Made by a program: the position numbers and the translations under genes
Part shown: positions 1 through 9,697 of the stretch, one piece after another
Layout of the letters: each line of letters opens with the position of its first letter
Numbering within the stretch: the stretch's first letter is position 1
The notes under the pieces: generated by a model
The model's database searches: none
What the model saw: the letters and a program-made list of their open reading frames with translations, nothing else
What the model was told of the DNA's origin: nothing
Assembly (NCBI GenBank): GCA_951217055.1
Contig: CATNVA010000018.1
Location: 1,054,001 to 1,118,000, forward strand
Direction: 5' to 3'
DNA: 64,000 nucleotides
Origin: Gerris lacustris
Lineage: Eukaryota > Arthropoda > Insecta > Hemiptera > Gerridae

Positions 1-236
1 GATGTGGCAAGACTCGATATATAGTTCAAGAACATAAACCAGGACAGGACTTAGTCCTCACGCAAACCAGAGCTAACCTAAAGGAAATTAGGGATTCGGT
101 GGAAAAAATCGACCAAATCACAGATAAAAGCAGGGTATACAAAGACTATAGAACCGTATCCTCGTTTATAATAAATGTCCTCGACTGTGTTTTTCTGCAA
201 TGTGTGATAGCGACTCATCATGAAAGAGGTGCGTAG
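1..236 (+). pseudogene. Endogenous RNA-virus SF1 helicase fragment (virga/nege-like)
   Basis: An open frame running in from the window edge (codons from base 3, stop at 234-236, 77 codons). It opens on the P-loop: the last two bases of a Gly codon, then CGKT. It continues with DLVLTQTRAN followed by EIR, and then YRTVSSFIIN. This order (Walker A, the DLVLT-TR block, the R-T-V-x-S-F block) is that of superfamily 1 helicases in the replicase of alphavirus-like positive-strand RNA viruses such as virga-, nege- and kita-like viruses. Where the Walker B acidic pair should follow, the frame reads VFLQCV, so the site looks lost. It then stops and AT-rich DNA follows. The remainder may lie to the left of the window. 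Family assignment rests on motif recognition; a cellular SF1 helicase is less likely because of the DLVLT-TR block. Confidence 0.6.
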
Positions 237-730
237 TTCAATAACCAAACAACGTCTTCACACAAAAATTGTAATTTGAACAATTTTTCGCCCCATAGCA
301 ACTCAGAAAAAAAAGTTTGATATTTTTCGAACCACCCTATTCTTCAGTTCCAATTTCAGAATACAATTGTTGAGATATCTATATGATGTGAAATTTTATA
401 CTCTACAATTTTTATTCTGAGGGTTTTTTCAATAGGAGTACCTGTTTCGAAGATATATTGTCCTGGAAAGTCCCAAAACGTAAGATAGCACCAAAAGGAG
501 AAAAATGTCCAAATTTTAGGGTTTTGTAGATTCTTCTCAAAGCCCTTATGCCGAGGGTGATGTGTCCGTCTGTCCGTCGCTCTTTGGTTCATAGGGCCCG
601 AAACGTTTAAGCTATAGAGCTGAAATTTGAAATACTGGTGTAACTTTTTGACCCAACCACAGAAAAAATATACAGAAGTTCAAAATTAAATATGCGCATG
701 CGCAATTCGCAAAAATGTTGTAAACTCAAA
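237..730. other. AT-rich stretch, no gene recognised
   Basis: No credible gene. A 78-codon minus frame at 356-592 has no recognisable domain. Bases 560-640 carry a TCCGTCTGTCCGTCG motif followed by a stretch of the type often found in dispersed arthropod repeats; related (T)CCGT runs recur at 24440 and 26565. Confidence 0.4.
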
Positions 731-1535
731 AATTTATATTTTTTTAATTTTCGAGTGGGGTATCAAATGAAAGCTGCTGAAGAGTAGGACGCAAATATAT
801 ATATGCTTTTGTAAATTTTGCATTCCTTATTGGGTAAAAAAATCAAAATATACCCAAAAAAATTCCCCCCCCCCCAACCACTATACTTCGGCTGGTCCTA
901 AAATTTCGAAATAATTCATGCTAATGCCTTATTGTGGGGCAATGAAAATTCTGGGAGTTCATCCCAAATTTTAAAAAATTGCCAATTTTGGGCGTGAAAA
1001 TTTGAAGAGCGCCAAAAATTTTATTTTCTTAAAATTTTGAGTTGGGTATCAAATGAAAGCTGCTGAAGGGTAGGACGCAAAGATATATATACATTTTTAA
1101 ATTTTGCATCCCTTATTGGGTAAAAAAATCAAAATATACCCAAAAAAAATTCCCCCCCCCCAACCACTATACTTCGGCTGGTCCTAAAATTTCGAAATAA
1201 TTCATGCTAATGCCTTATTGTGGGGCGATGAAAATTCCGGGAGTTTATCCCAAATTTTAAAAAATTGCTAATTTTGGGCGCGAAAATTTGAAGTGCGCCA
1301 AAAATTTTATTTTTTTAAAATTTTGAGTTGGGTATCATATGAAAGCTGGTGGAGAGTAGGATTCAAATATATATTTGCTTTTTCAAATTTTTCATTCTTT
1401 ATTAATTTTATAAGTCAAAATATACCCCAAAAATTTCCCCCCTCCCCAACCACTATATAACGGGTGGTCCTAAAATTTCGAAATAATTCATGGTTATACC
1501 TTATGGTGAAGCGATGGAAATGGTTTGAAAAAATG
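731..1535. repeat. Three tandem 286-bp repeat units
   Basis: The anchor GTATCAAATGAAAGCTG falls at 760 and 1046, with a diverged third copy at 1332, giving an exact spacing of 286 bp twice. Each unit carries a C-rich run followed by CAACCACTATA and then a CTGGTCCTAAAATTTCG-type block. Copies one and two are close; copy three is more diverged and breaks off near 1530. No coding content. Confidence 0.8.
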
Positions 1536-2008
1536 AATTTTTCTAGTCGTTATTACCGATGAAAAACATTGTGACCCCCCGGGGGATCGAACCAGGACCC
1601 TTGAGATCGAAGAATAAAATCATATTTACATAATGGGCATGCTTAATCTTCTACAAAACCCTAAAAAGTACTTGGACGCAAGTACTTCCCTGTGATTTTT
1701 AACTTTTGCTTACGGCTATACTGCTAAACCAAATTTGAAGATATATATACTCAATTGACGCAGAATTTAACCGTCTTTAATATTGAATTGATTGTCATTT
1801 TCCGTCCGACTCTTTGTTTTCGAGCTATAAGCAAAAAACTGAAAAAAAGCAAAAATTTAATTGTTTTTGGGTTCCCAAAAGTTATGCTCACCTCCTGGGA
1901 TGGTGCAAACTCAGATTACACTTATTTAGGACCAAACGAAGGTATTAAAACAATTTCCAGCTTTCTGGAAATAAATTCCCCGAAACGGGTTTTTTTGGTC
2001 TAATTTGA
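1531..2008. repeat. Repetitive stretch with tRNA-type B box (minus)
   Basis: On the minus strand 1576-1605 reads GGTTCGATCCC, an RNA polymerase III B box as found in tRNA-derived SINEs; no clear A box was found. An 83-codon plus frame at 1755-2003 has no recognisable domain and is probably accidental. Confidence 0.35.
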
Positions 2009-2476
2009 CTGGCCTATGATGCCAATTGGGGGAGTTGATCAATCGACAGGAGATCATACACGGGTTACTGCTTTACCTATGCAGGTGGAATCATAAGCTG
2101 GGAAGAAAGAAAACAGAGAACTGTGGCACTCTCGTCAGCTGAGAGTGAGTACATGTCACTTACTGAAGCTGCAAAAGAAGCTGTTCATCTAAAGAGTCTA
2201 GCTGATGACATGGGAGTACATCACGATAATATACTAATATACAATGACAATCAAGCAGCTCAGGCCTTAGCCATCGACCCTGTTATAAGCTCCAAATCAA
2301 AACATATTATATCGATCAAGCAGCACTTTATTAGAGAAGTGATACAGAGTGAAGAAGTACAGCTTGAGTATCAGAGGACAGAAGACATGCCTGCTGATAT
2401 CTTCACCAAACCCCTAGCCGAACCCAGGCTCACTCGCCTCCGCAAATTGCTGGGAGTGGAAACAAACAGCTCGTGA
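2009..2476 (+). pseudogene. Ty1/copia RNase H C-terminal fragment
   Basis: The conceptual protein has the hallmark copia RNase H order: D-A-N-W-G near the start, then RRSYTGY, ALSSAESEYM, the H-L-K-S block, YNDNQAA, SKSKHI and finally DIFTKPL close to the end. An in-frame TGA at 2036-2038 breaks the frame just after the first block. The rest is open to the TGA at 2474. Protease, integrase and reverse transcriptase are absent upstream, so this is a 5'-truncated element. It is followed directly by a polypurine tract and LTR-like sequence, the expected order in copia. Confidence 0.85.
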
Positions 2477-2641
2477 GGGGGAGTATTGGAAATCCTAGTT
2501 TATTTGTTGTTTTTATTTTTACTCTTCACTCACTGTATGGTTTGTTTATTTTGAATTACTGTGTCACTTGACAATGTTTCTTTAAAAAAAGAGTTTGTAT
2601 TTATAATGTTTTAAAAAAGACGAATTACATTTAACGTAATT
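2474..2641 (+). repeat. Copia polypurine tract and 3' LTR remnant
   Basis: TGAGGGGGAGTATTGGAAAT directly follows the RNase H stop. This is the typical copia arrangement of a G-rich polypurine tract running into the LTR start near 2484. The LTR end cannot be fixed without a second copy; a different repeat starts at 2643. Confidence 0.6.
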
Positions 2642-3202
2642 ACACTGAGAAAAAAAAGAGGCGATTTTTGGGTAGCCGCAGACCAAAAATATTGTTGCGG
2701 CCGGGACCACCAGAAGTTCGTTGCGATAACAAGTCGAGTTTAGTAGACCGTTAACAATAGACTTTTAGTAGCTGTAATTGTAATTTGTATTGTAGCGGTA
2801 ACCAAGAAAGTTTGTAACTGTTATTAAATGGAAGAAAATCTGTATTCGCTGCAACAATGTTTTTAGTTGCCGTCAACAGTCTGTATAGTCACGGCAATTA
2901 TTTTTATAGTTACTGCGACTACACTTTTTTTGCCAGAACTTAAATAATAGTTGCTGTAACTACAAAATTTGTTAGCGCTGCTGTGTAATTAATGACCCCA
3001 ACAATATATATTTTACGCTAGCTACATTAATTAGTTTGCTCAACTATAACAATAGTTGCTGTGCCTATTTAACAGTTGCTGTAACTCCAAAATTTGTTGC
3101 CGCTACTGTATAACATAATGACTCCAACAATAAATGTAATTCCCCCAATTATGTATATAGTCATACCAAACATAACGTTTGTCATCCTCAACAATAATTA
3201 TA

Positions 3203-3268
3203 TTCCCCTCTACTACTCTTTTGGCTCCTGCATAGTTGCAGGAACCAAAAGAGTAGTTAAGGGAACTA
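3203..3268. repeat. Near-perfect hairpin
   Basis: CTACTCTTTTGG-CTCCTGCA at 3213 pairs with TGCAGGA-ACCAAAAGAGTAG ending at 3256. The stem is about 20 bp with one mismatch around a short loop and extends outward through TTCCCC/AGGGAA. Confidence 0.75.
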
Positions 3269-3545
3269 TCCATGGTGGGACCTGTAGTAGTACGCCCTCT
3301 CCGATTACAAAATATATTATTGTTTATTCAGTTAAGTATTTTAGGCCAAGCAATTTATTGAGAGCAAAATAATTTAGACTTTATTGGAAGCATTTTAGAT
3401 TGCTTCCAATAATAATCTTTTTTAAATTTATAACTTTGTTTGCTTTTAATAAATTGCATAACCTGAGACACTCAACAGTATAAACAATCATCTATTTTGC
3501 AATCGGAGGGTGCATACTGCTATAGGTCCCACCATGGATAGCTAC
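3262..3545. repeat. Foldback (MITE-like) inverted repeat
   Basis: The left arm begins AACTATCCATGGTGGGACC and the right arm ends GGTCCCACCATGGATAGCT. Inner matches include CCCTCTCCGATT against AATCGGAGGG and GGAAGC against GCTTCC near the centre (about 3390-3405). The stem is imperfect and about 280 bp overall. Confidence 0.7.
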
Positions 3546-3757
3546 CATGACATTTACAGGGAACTATACTACTACTAGTACCCTGAATTCATACTTACTC
3601 ATTGAATGTGACTCTTTATTTCATTGCTTTACTGACTAAGTATTCAAAGCATAAAGCATGACATCGAACTTACTTAAAAGTTCAAACTTTTGTATTGAAA
3701 CAAGTCAGTAAAGTAAAGAAAATTTATAAAACGATGCAATAAAAGACAAATGATGCA

Positions 3758-4366
3758 AAATAATTAAGGATAGAATAATTTAGCCTGGACACCGTTTTAG
3801 TGTATAACATGTTTATTATAAAATTTATACAAGAAAAATATACATTATACTTAATTACAATATAAAAGTAATTACTATATTTATTATTTTAAAAGTATTA
3901 CTTTAAAATTATTAATTAAAATTATTAAAAAAATAGTAATTATTACTTTAAAAGTAATTACTGTATAAAATAGACTGCCAATTAGTGTGGCACATAGCTT
4001 CCTCGCATCCTATCATGTACTTTATTGTTATAATGTTTATTGTGTAAAAACTATTAATAGTTTTAGCGATCTTTAACACTTCATAGCGGTGTCGCTGTTG
4101 GTTTTATTGAACAATTGTATTTGAAAAAAATGTTTGTCTCATTGAATAGATGAAGTTAGATTTTTTTCCCGACCGAAAATTCCAATTTTAAATTTGAAGT
4201 TCACGTTTACGCGAGCGTTGCTCGTGAACGCTTGGACGGATAATGTTGTCCAACGAACTCGTCCTGAGCATTGGTAAAATGAACATGTCTACCAAATGTT
4301 ATCAAAATCGGTTGACAATTACTCAAGTTATCGTCGCACGTTTCATTATTCGCGGACACACAGACC

Positions 4367-4402
<36 letters not shown>

Positions 4403-4666
4403 CGAGACCAAAAATGTTCCCTGATGTCTGAAACGGATTTCTGTCTTGGAATTTTTAAAATCGGATCCATAAAAGTTTTTCTTTCTTAAAAGTGAACACA
4501 ATGCTTCCGTTACCTTCGGTAAGCTCGGAAGCAATAACTAAATAAAATTATTACTTAATAATATATAATGACTACATTAAAATTACTGTATATTTTTTAT
4601 ATATGCATAAAAGAAAAAAAAAAAGAAAAATATAATTACTTATTAATATTTGTTATTTCAGCAAGG

Positions 4667-4697
<31 letters not shown>

Positions 4698-5150
4698 CTT
4701 TAATAGTTTTAGAATATGCGACAAATTAATGATGCTAAATGTTTAAGGATAAAACAATTTAGCCTGGACACAGTTTTATAATACAAATTGTTTAAGCTTA
4801 TTTATTAAAAATATATAAAAGAAAAGTAAACATTTAACTACTACAAAAAGTAATTACAATATAATTTTAAAAGTATTAATTAAAATTATTATAAAAATAA
4901 AAGTATTGAAAAATTAAAATCATTAAGAAATTATTCATTATTACTTTAAATTAATTACTGTATAAAATTACTGAATAAAATTATAACTAAATAATACATG
5001 GTGACTGCATTAAAATTACTACATAATTTTTATACTCGTTTATAAAAGAAAAAAAATAACATTATAATTCGATAACATAATAAATAATAATTAAATTAAC
5101 ACAATAATTAATTACATATAATTAAAACTAACATTATTTCAGTACCTAGG
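3758..5150. repeat. Two related AT-rich copies separated by unrelated sequence
   Basis: AATTTAGCCTGGACAC, followed by a GTTTTA block, occurs at about 3778 and again at about 4757. Each is followed by similar AT-rich sequence full of TAATTACT-type motifs. The second copy runs on to about 5060. The block 3975-4530, with a (GACA)n tract and a short hairpin near 4200, interrupts the first copy and may be an insertion; no target duplication was established. Confidence 0.55.
4363..4402. repeat. (ACAG)n microsatellite
   Basis: A run of ACAG tetranucleotides. The short frames it opens on both strands are artefacts of the repeat. Confidence 0.9.
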
Positions 5151-5789
5151 TACTTGTAACAAGTAATATGGAGTACCTGTACCTGGTAGTACTGTGTACT
5201 AGATAAACTAGAAACAATACCACCCCTAGTTCACGGTACGGAGGTAGGCAAGGAACTGACAACTGACTGACAATAATTCTAGTTGTCTCTGGCCAGCATG
5301 GTGTTGTAAAATGAAACTGCGCATGCTCGGAAGTGGTTCATGTAGTTACGGGTATCGTTTTTACTGTTACGGAAACTTAACTTAGGTATGGTGACTAGAA
5401 CATTAGCTCCTCCGACTATCTTTATAGTTACAACACATAAATGACTGCAAATTTAGTTCCCGTTACTAAAATCACTTACGGTTACTATAAACTTTGTTAA
5501 AACACTATCCATAACTAAGTTTTTTTTAAATCGTTCGTCCTAACCAATAATATAAAAAGGGTACCTAGTTGCTTAGTTGCAGTTAATACATTTATAGTAA
5601 AGCGGATATGACTCTCAAAAATACTGCAAAACAGACTGCCAACTATAGTTTTACATCAAATTTGAGCTACTCAATTTCACTTTCCAAGCTTTTCAGTAAC
5701 GAATTCGTATGTTAGATGCCATGAATAAATGAAATACTGCAAAACCGAGGCCTCTGACAACCGAGTTCTTTAATAGGGGCCCTGGAAAC

Positions 5790-5876
5790 CTTAAACTATA
5801 TATCTGAATAGCGAATAAATGTTATCCTCATGAAAATCAATGTTAAACACTTAATAGCAAAATTAAATCGTTTAAC

Positions 5877-5907
<31 letters not shown>

Positions 5908-6370
5908 ACAGGTGAATGGAGCGAACTAGAATTTCAGAACTTTATCAGACAGGGTGGTCCTGGTTCTAGGGAAAAATTCCAGCAAACGCCCCTAAAAACC
6001 TTAAATAGATCTTAGGCCCTATCGCTCTACGCCCTGCGGTTCTTTGATCCAAACCAAACCCCCAATGTAAGTTCAGCTGAGGGAACAGGCATACTTTTTT
6101 TTGGAGGAGTTGGTTGGAAACTTGAAGGCGGGTACAAAATTATGTCAATTTAAATTTCACCCTTTTAAAATTTAAGCTTTCAACAAGAATTTATGATTGT
6201 TTTAAGAAACTTTATCTGAATAGCTAGTAAATGTTATCATCATGAAAGTCAATATTAAACAAATAGCTACATTAAATCATTTAAGCTACAAAAAAACTTC
6301 AAGGCCGAGTGGAGCGAACTAGAATTTTAGAACTTTATTATACAGGGTGGTCCTAAAGTCTCCCCCCTTT
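5790..6370. repeat. Direct repeat pair ending in CAGGGTGGTCCT
   Basis: About 165 bp is repeated at 5795-5965 and 6208-6370. Shared blocks include TCTGAATAGC, AATGTTATC, CTCATGAAA versus ATCATGAAA, GAGTGGAGCGAACTAGAATT (first copy GAATGG) and CAGGGTGGTCCT. The first copy carries a 29-A run at 5877-5905. The CAGGGTG terminus next to TATA resembles the ends of the palindromes at 27903 and 48506. Confidence 0.65.
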
Positions 6371-6651
6371 AAATTTTGAACCATTTGACATAAATGAATG
6401 AAACCTGGCGTACTTTTCTTGTGAAAAGGGGTAAAACAGAGTGAGTATTTTTTTGTGTGATTTACTTCATTTTGGTGGTATTGTTCACTTCGGGTGTTCC
6501 ATCTAATATGAGCTATCGCAAAAATGAAAAAAAAAGTTAATAGTAAGACGTATTTGTAATGAATGTCTTGCATTCTAGGGATGAATGCAAGACATTTTAC
6601 TTCTTTGAAGGTTTTTCTACAACCATAATTTTGTCGCCGATAAGCGCCCAA
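6319..6651 (-). other. 110-codon frame, unrecognised
   Basis: An open minus frame with a hydrophobic run (LLLTFFFIFAIAHI) in the middle. It overlaps the CAGGGTGGTCCT repeat at its end, so it may be a translated repeat and not a gene. I recognise no domain. Confidence 0.15.
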
Positions 6652-7250
6652 AGCTTCAAAGTAAGAATGTTTGAAGATGAATTTCCGCTAAAATATTGAC
6701 CCTACAAATAAATTGCCAAGAGTAAAAATGTCTCATTTTTATCTAGAGAATACAAACCTTAAATTTGTTACAAACATTAAATTCTCTGAATTTGGCAATT
6801 TTTCTTATTTTTTTTATGGTATCTAGCAGCAATAGTGATCCCAAAAAAAATCTTAAATCCGTAGAAGAATTCACAAAACACATTCTACATTGGAATACTA
6901 AGTCCAATCACATGGAATACTTAATCCCTTATACTCTTTAGTTTAAATTAAAATATCTACATTTAATACGAGACATGGAAATACCCTAATCCTATATGTA
7001 TATTATATGGGTCTTTTAGTATTTTGTTTATCATCTATCGATTATTGATTAGATCAAAATTTTATTATTAAACATACATTTTAATTTTAAAATGTTAATT
7101 GTTGTTAAATGTTGGACTGATCGAATTTAATCATAATTTGAATCAAAGCTCGATTCCAACTCCTGATGGTAATCGAATGATTAGATTTAAAATTTAATTA
7201 GGAATATTCTATTACAAATTCTTTTTGAGCATCCCTACACTGCACCCTCT

Positions 7251-7271
7251 CCCCCCCCCCCCCCCCCCCCC
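7251..7271. repeat. Poly-C tract (21 C)
   Basis: An uninterrupted C run in otherwise AT-rich DNA. Confidence 0.9.
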
Positions 7272-7867
7272 TGTCGGCGCGGGTGAAAAGATAAAGATTA
7301 AACGTAACAAATAGGGGTAATACTAATAATAACAAAATATAAAATATTCAATTTTATTAAAATATAATATAAATATTTTCTGTAGATCTAAATTAGAAAA
7401 TTTATTTTATTCTAATAATGTAATAATATTTATTTTAAAAATCATGCGTTGTTAACTTAGTTTATGTAAAATCCAAATATATAGTTGCTTCAACTATATT
7501 CACCAAATTTAATCTTGGATACTTCAGCCCTCAACTAATTCATTAGATGCGGTTACAACGTTAAGATTTTCAAGACTCACTTATTTACCGCAACTACAAA
7601 TAAAATAAAAAATAGTAACAACAATTATAAATTAGTATCCACAACTAACTTATAATTGGGGATACTAAACCGGCTTAACTAAACCCTACTTATTGCAGTA
7701 ACCACAAAAAAAAAGAAAAATAATTGGCGCAAACCAAATGCAGTTGCTTCAATTGCATTTGACTTTGCGGTGACCAAATCTGCATTGACTATATTTAGTT
7801 TTTGCATTTGCATCTCACTTTTTTCTCAGTGTAATATTATGTGTTATTTGTATATTATCCAATAGCC

Positions 7868-8118
7868 GGTAATTGGGCCGTTATAGTTATTAATGTTTTT
7901 AGTTCTATCGGCAATTGGGAAAATTGGGCTGATTTAGTGTATAAGCATCCTAATTTAATTCATTGTACTTATTTAATTCTTTGTATAAATTCAGGACGGT
8001 TCTGGCCGGTCTAGTGTAGACGTACCCTGATTCAATTCAATGTATTTAATTTCATAGGCAAATATGTACAGAAAATGCTAATGCATGTGTTATGACTGTG
8101 TTTTCCTGTATTTTTTGA
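7868..8118 (+). repeat. Dispersed repeat A, copy 1
   Basis: Nearly identical in reverse complement to 25342-25592. Shared blocks include GCATCCTAATTTAATTCATT, GTGTAGACGTACCCTGATTC and CTGTGTTTTCCTGTATTTTT. In both loci it lies about 100 bp downstream (coding sense) of the pogo-type helix-turn-helix fragment, so both belong to one longer element. Confidence 0.85.
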
Positions 8119-8233
8119 CATGACTGTCATGTCATGTTCGTTTTTAATGTATTGCGGGTCCAAGTTATGTAATCATTTCGGAGGGGGAGACAGGGCCCCT
8201 TCCCTCCCCCCTTTGTAAGGCACTGTCCTACTG

Positions 8234-8344
8234 TTACACACTTAACTCCCGTGCAATTGTTTTCAGTGATACACCTTTATCTATACGCAACAACGCATCT
8301 ATTTTCACAGCTAACTGAAATGTAGTATGTTTTCCTTTACTCAT
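8234..8344 (-). pseudogene. Pogo/Tigger-type transposase N-terminal HTH fragment
   Basis: A 36-codon frame beginning MSKGKHTTFQLAVKID and continuing LLRIDKGVSLKTIARELSV before TAA. This has the pattern of the pipsqueak/CENP-B helix-turn-helix at the N terminus of pogo and Tigger transposases (K-x-x-x-L-x-x-x-D-K-G-x-S, then K-x-I-A-x-E-L). Only this first part is present; no Tc5-type domain or DDE domain follows. The same fragment recurs in both arms of the palindrome at 23741-25341. It is a different family from the pogo transposase at 34960-36502. Confidence 0.6.
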
Positions 8345-8830
8345 TATATATAAATGTGACGCGATGATTTCGGTTTAGGATCTGACTTAGAACTGAAGAA
8401 GAAATAACGTTTGTTCCATCTCCACTTCAAACTGTCCGACGCATGCGCATTAGGAACAGGGCGTTCCAATGGAGCACAAACTCAAACTCTGACTGTTAGT
8501 CGGTTGTTCCTACTAGGCTCTGATTGAATCACGGATTGCTTTCCAACCAGTCAGAGCAGTCAGTGGTTGGCAGCAGGGACTAGTAGTTTAAGTCAACAGA
8601 AACGTAACCTTCCGCTTCATTGTTTTAGTTTTGCTCGCCTATTATTCTCCTATCTCTTACCATATTATAACCCTTCACGATTCAACTTTTCTTAATTACT
8701 AAAGTTTTTTTACGAATTAAGTTTATTTTTAATTATACACCACGTTGAAAACACCTTTCTACGATTACTTGTTACTATGGTTGATGGATATTAAGGTGTA
8801 AATAAATAAAAATAATTATTCTATTATTCT
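8345..8830. other. No gene recognised
   Basis: Unique-looking AT-rich sequence with a slightly GC-richer section at 8400-8620. No motif or gene recognised. Confidence 0.4.
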
Positions 8831-8866
8831 TCGAAACGTTTCGGCTCTTCTTAAAGCCATCCTCAG
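8831..8866 (-). ncRNA. Hammerhead-like motif of a Penelope-like terminal repeat
   Basis: Read on the minus strand it gives CTGAGGA, then a GGCTTT / AGAGCC stem around AAGA, then GAAAC and GTT. This follows the hammerhead order CUGANGA, stem II, GAAA, short stem III, NUH. Minimal type I hammerheads of this kind are reported in Penelope-like elements. The first four bases of the core (CTGA) are the 4-bp target duplication of BEL1, so BEL1 inserted inside the motif and the flank continues at 23168. Confidence 0.5.
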
Positions 8867-9419
8867 TGATTAGTATCTTAGCTCCGGTTTATTGGAGATG
8901 GACTAAGAGATACTCTAGAAAATTTGAAACTAAAAATTTAGAGGTAGAAACTAGAAATAAATTAGAGGGTAAGTTCTCCTAATTGAGGGGTAAGAATGAG
9001 AAATAAAATATCATATAATATGTTTAGATAGAGCTTAGAGGTTGCACAAAGATAAAGTATAAAAGATATTATATGAAATAGATGAGAACTTACCAAAACG
9101 TCGTGGAGACGATGTGTCTGGGCCGGCACCAGTATGCGAACTCGACTCTCCCCGCGGGCGTGAGAGAGTCCTCGAGTAGAGGTGGCGGGGATCCAGGCAT
9201 CTAGTGTTTCCTCCGCGGACCGCCGCGCGTGGGGCGCTGGTATACGTCCCGCTTAGACCCGAGGCTAAGTCTCATTGGGATGAATTACATATTATATATA
9301 TATATATACTAAATAGAAATAATTAAGGGAAAAATATTGGGTAAAATAAGTACAACCTCGGAAATAATTAAATATAAAAGATAAACTCAACTAGGGAGAA
9401 AAAGGAACAAGACCCAACA
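8867..9419 (-). repeat. BEL1 3' LTR (553 bp)
   Basis: In element sense it starts TGTTGGGTC and ends ATACTAATCA (TG...CA). The bases immediately before it in element sense are GGTGGGCGGAAA, a good polypurine tract. A GC-rich core at 9110-9260 (CCCCGCGGGCG) contrasts with the AT-rich remainder. It is 18 bp longer than the other LTR at the TAGACCCGAGGCTAAGT block near 9262 and has a much shorter (TA)n. Confidence 0.92.
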
Positions 9420-9697
9420 TTTTCCGCCCACCAAAATTTATAATTAAATTTTATGAAAAAGAAATCAAACGACTCCAAAAAAAAAGAAAATCTGTCAAAA
9501 TTGAAACAGAAGAACCTCGAAGTGAAATTATAAAAGTGAACTTACTTCCAAATGAGTTGACTCAAAACAAAAATGAAGAAAGTACTAGAAAAAAAATCAA
9601 AATTGAAGAACCATCTTCCTAAAAGAAAGGGCACTGGAGCAAATTAAAGTCAAAAAGAAGAAAAACAAAGAAAAAGAATTTAAAAACCAAAATAAAA

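Larger units (their letters stand above)
2643..7831. mobile_element. 5.2-kb TIR element, CACTGAGAAAAAA ends, no transposase seen
   Basis: The left end CACTGAGAAAAAA (2643) is matched in inverse orientation at the right end, TTTTTTCTCAGTG (to 7831), with TA on both flanks. Both subterminal regions (about 2690-3130 and 7480-7800) are crowded with variants of GTTGCTGTAACTAC in either orientation, as in DNA transposons with subterminal transposase-binding repeats. The interior holds foldbacks, direct repeats, poly-A and poly-C tracts. The only longer frame, a 110-codon minus frame at 6319-6651, is unrecognised. CACTG termini suggest a CACTA/Chapaev-like relation, but that is inference. Confidence 0.5.

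Noticed and set aside
1755..2003. 82-codon plus frame before the copia fragment
   Set aside because: No domain recognised, and its end runs into the copia junction; likely a repeat read in frame.
4207..4534. Frames rich in Cys-Leu-Ser-Val or Arg-Gln-Thr-Asp repeats on both strands
   Set aside because: They come from the (ACAG)n microsatellite and are not conserved coding sequence.
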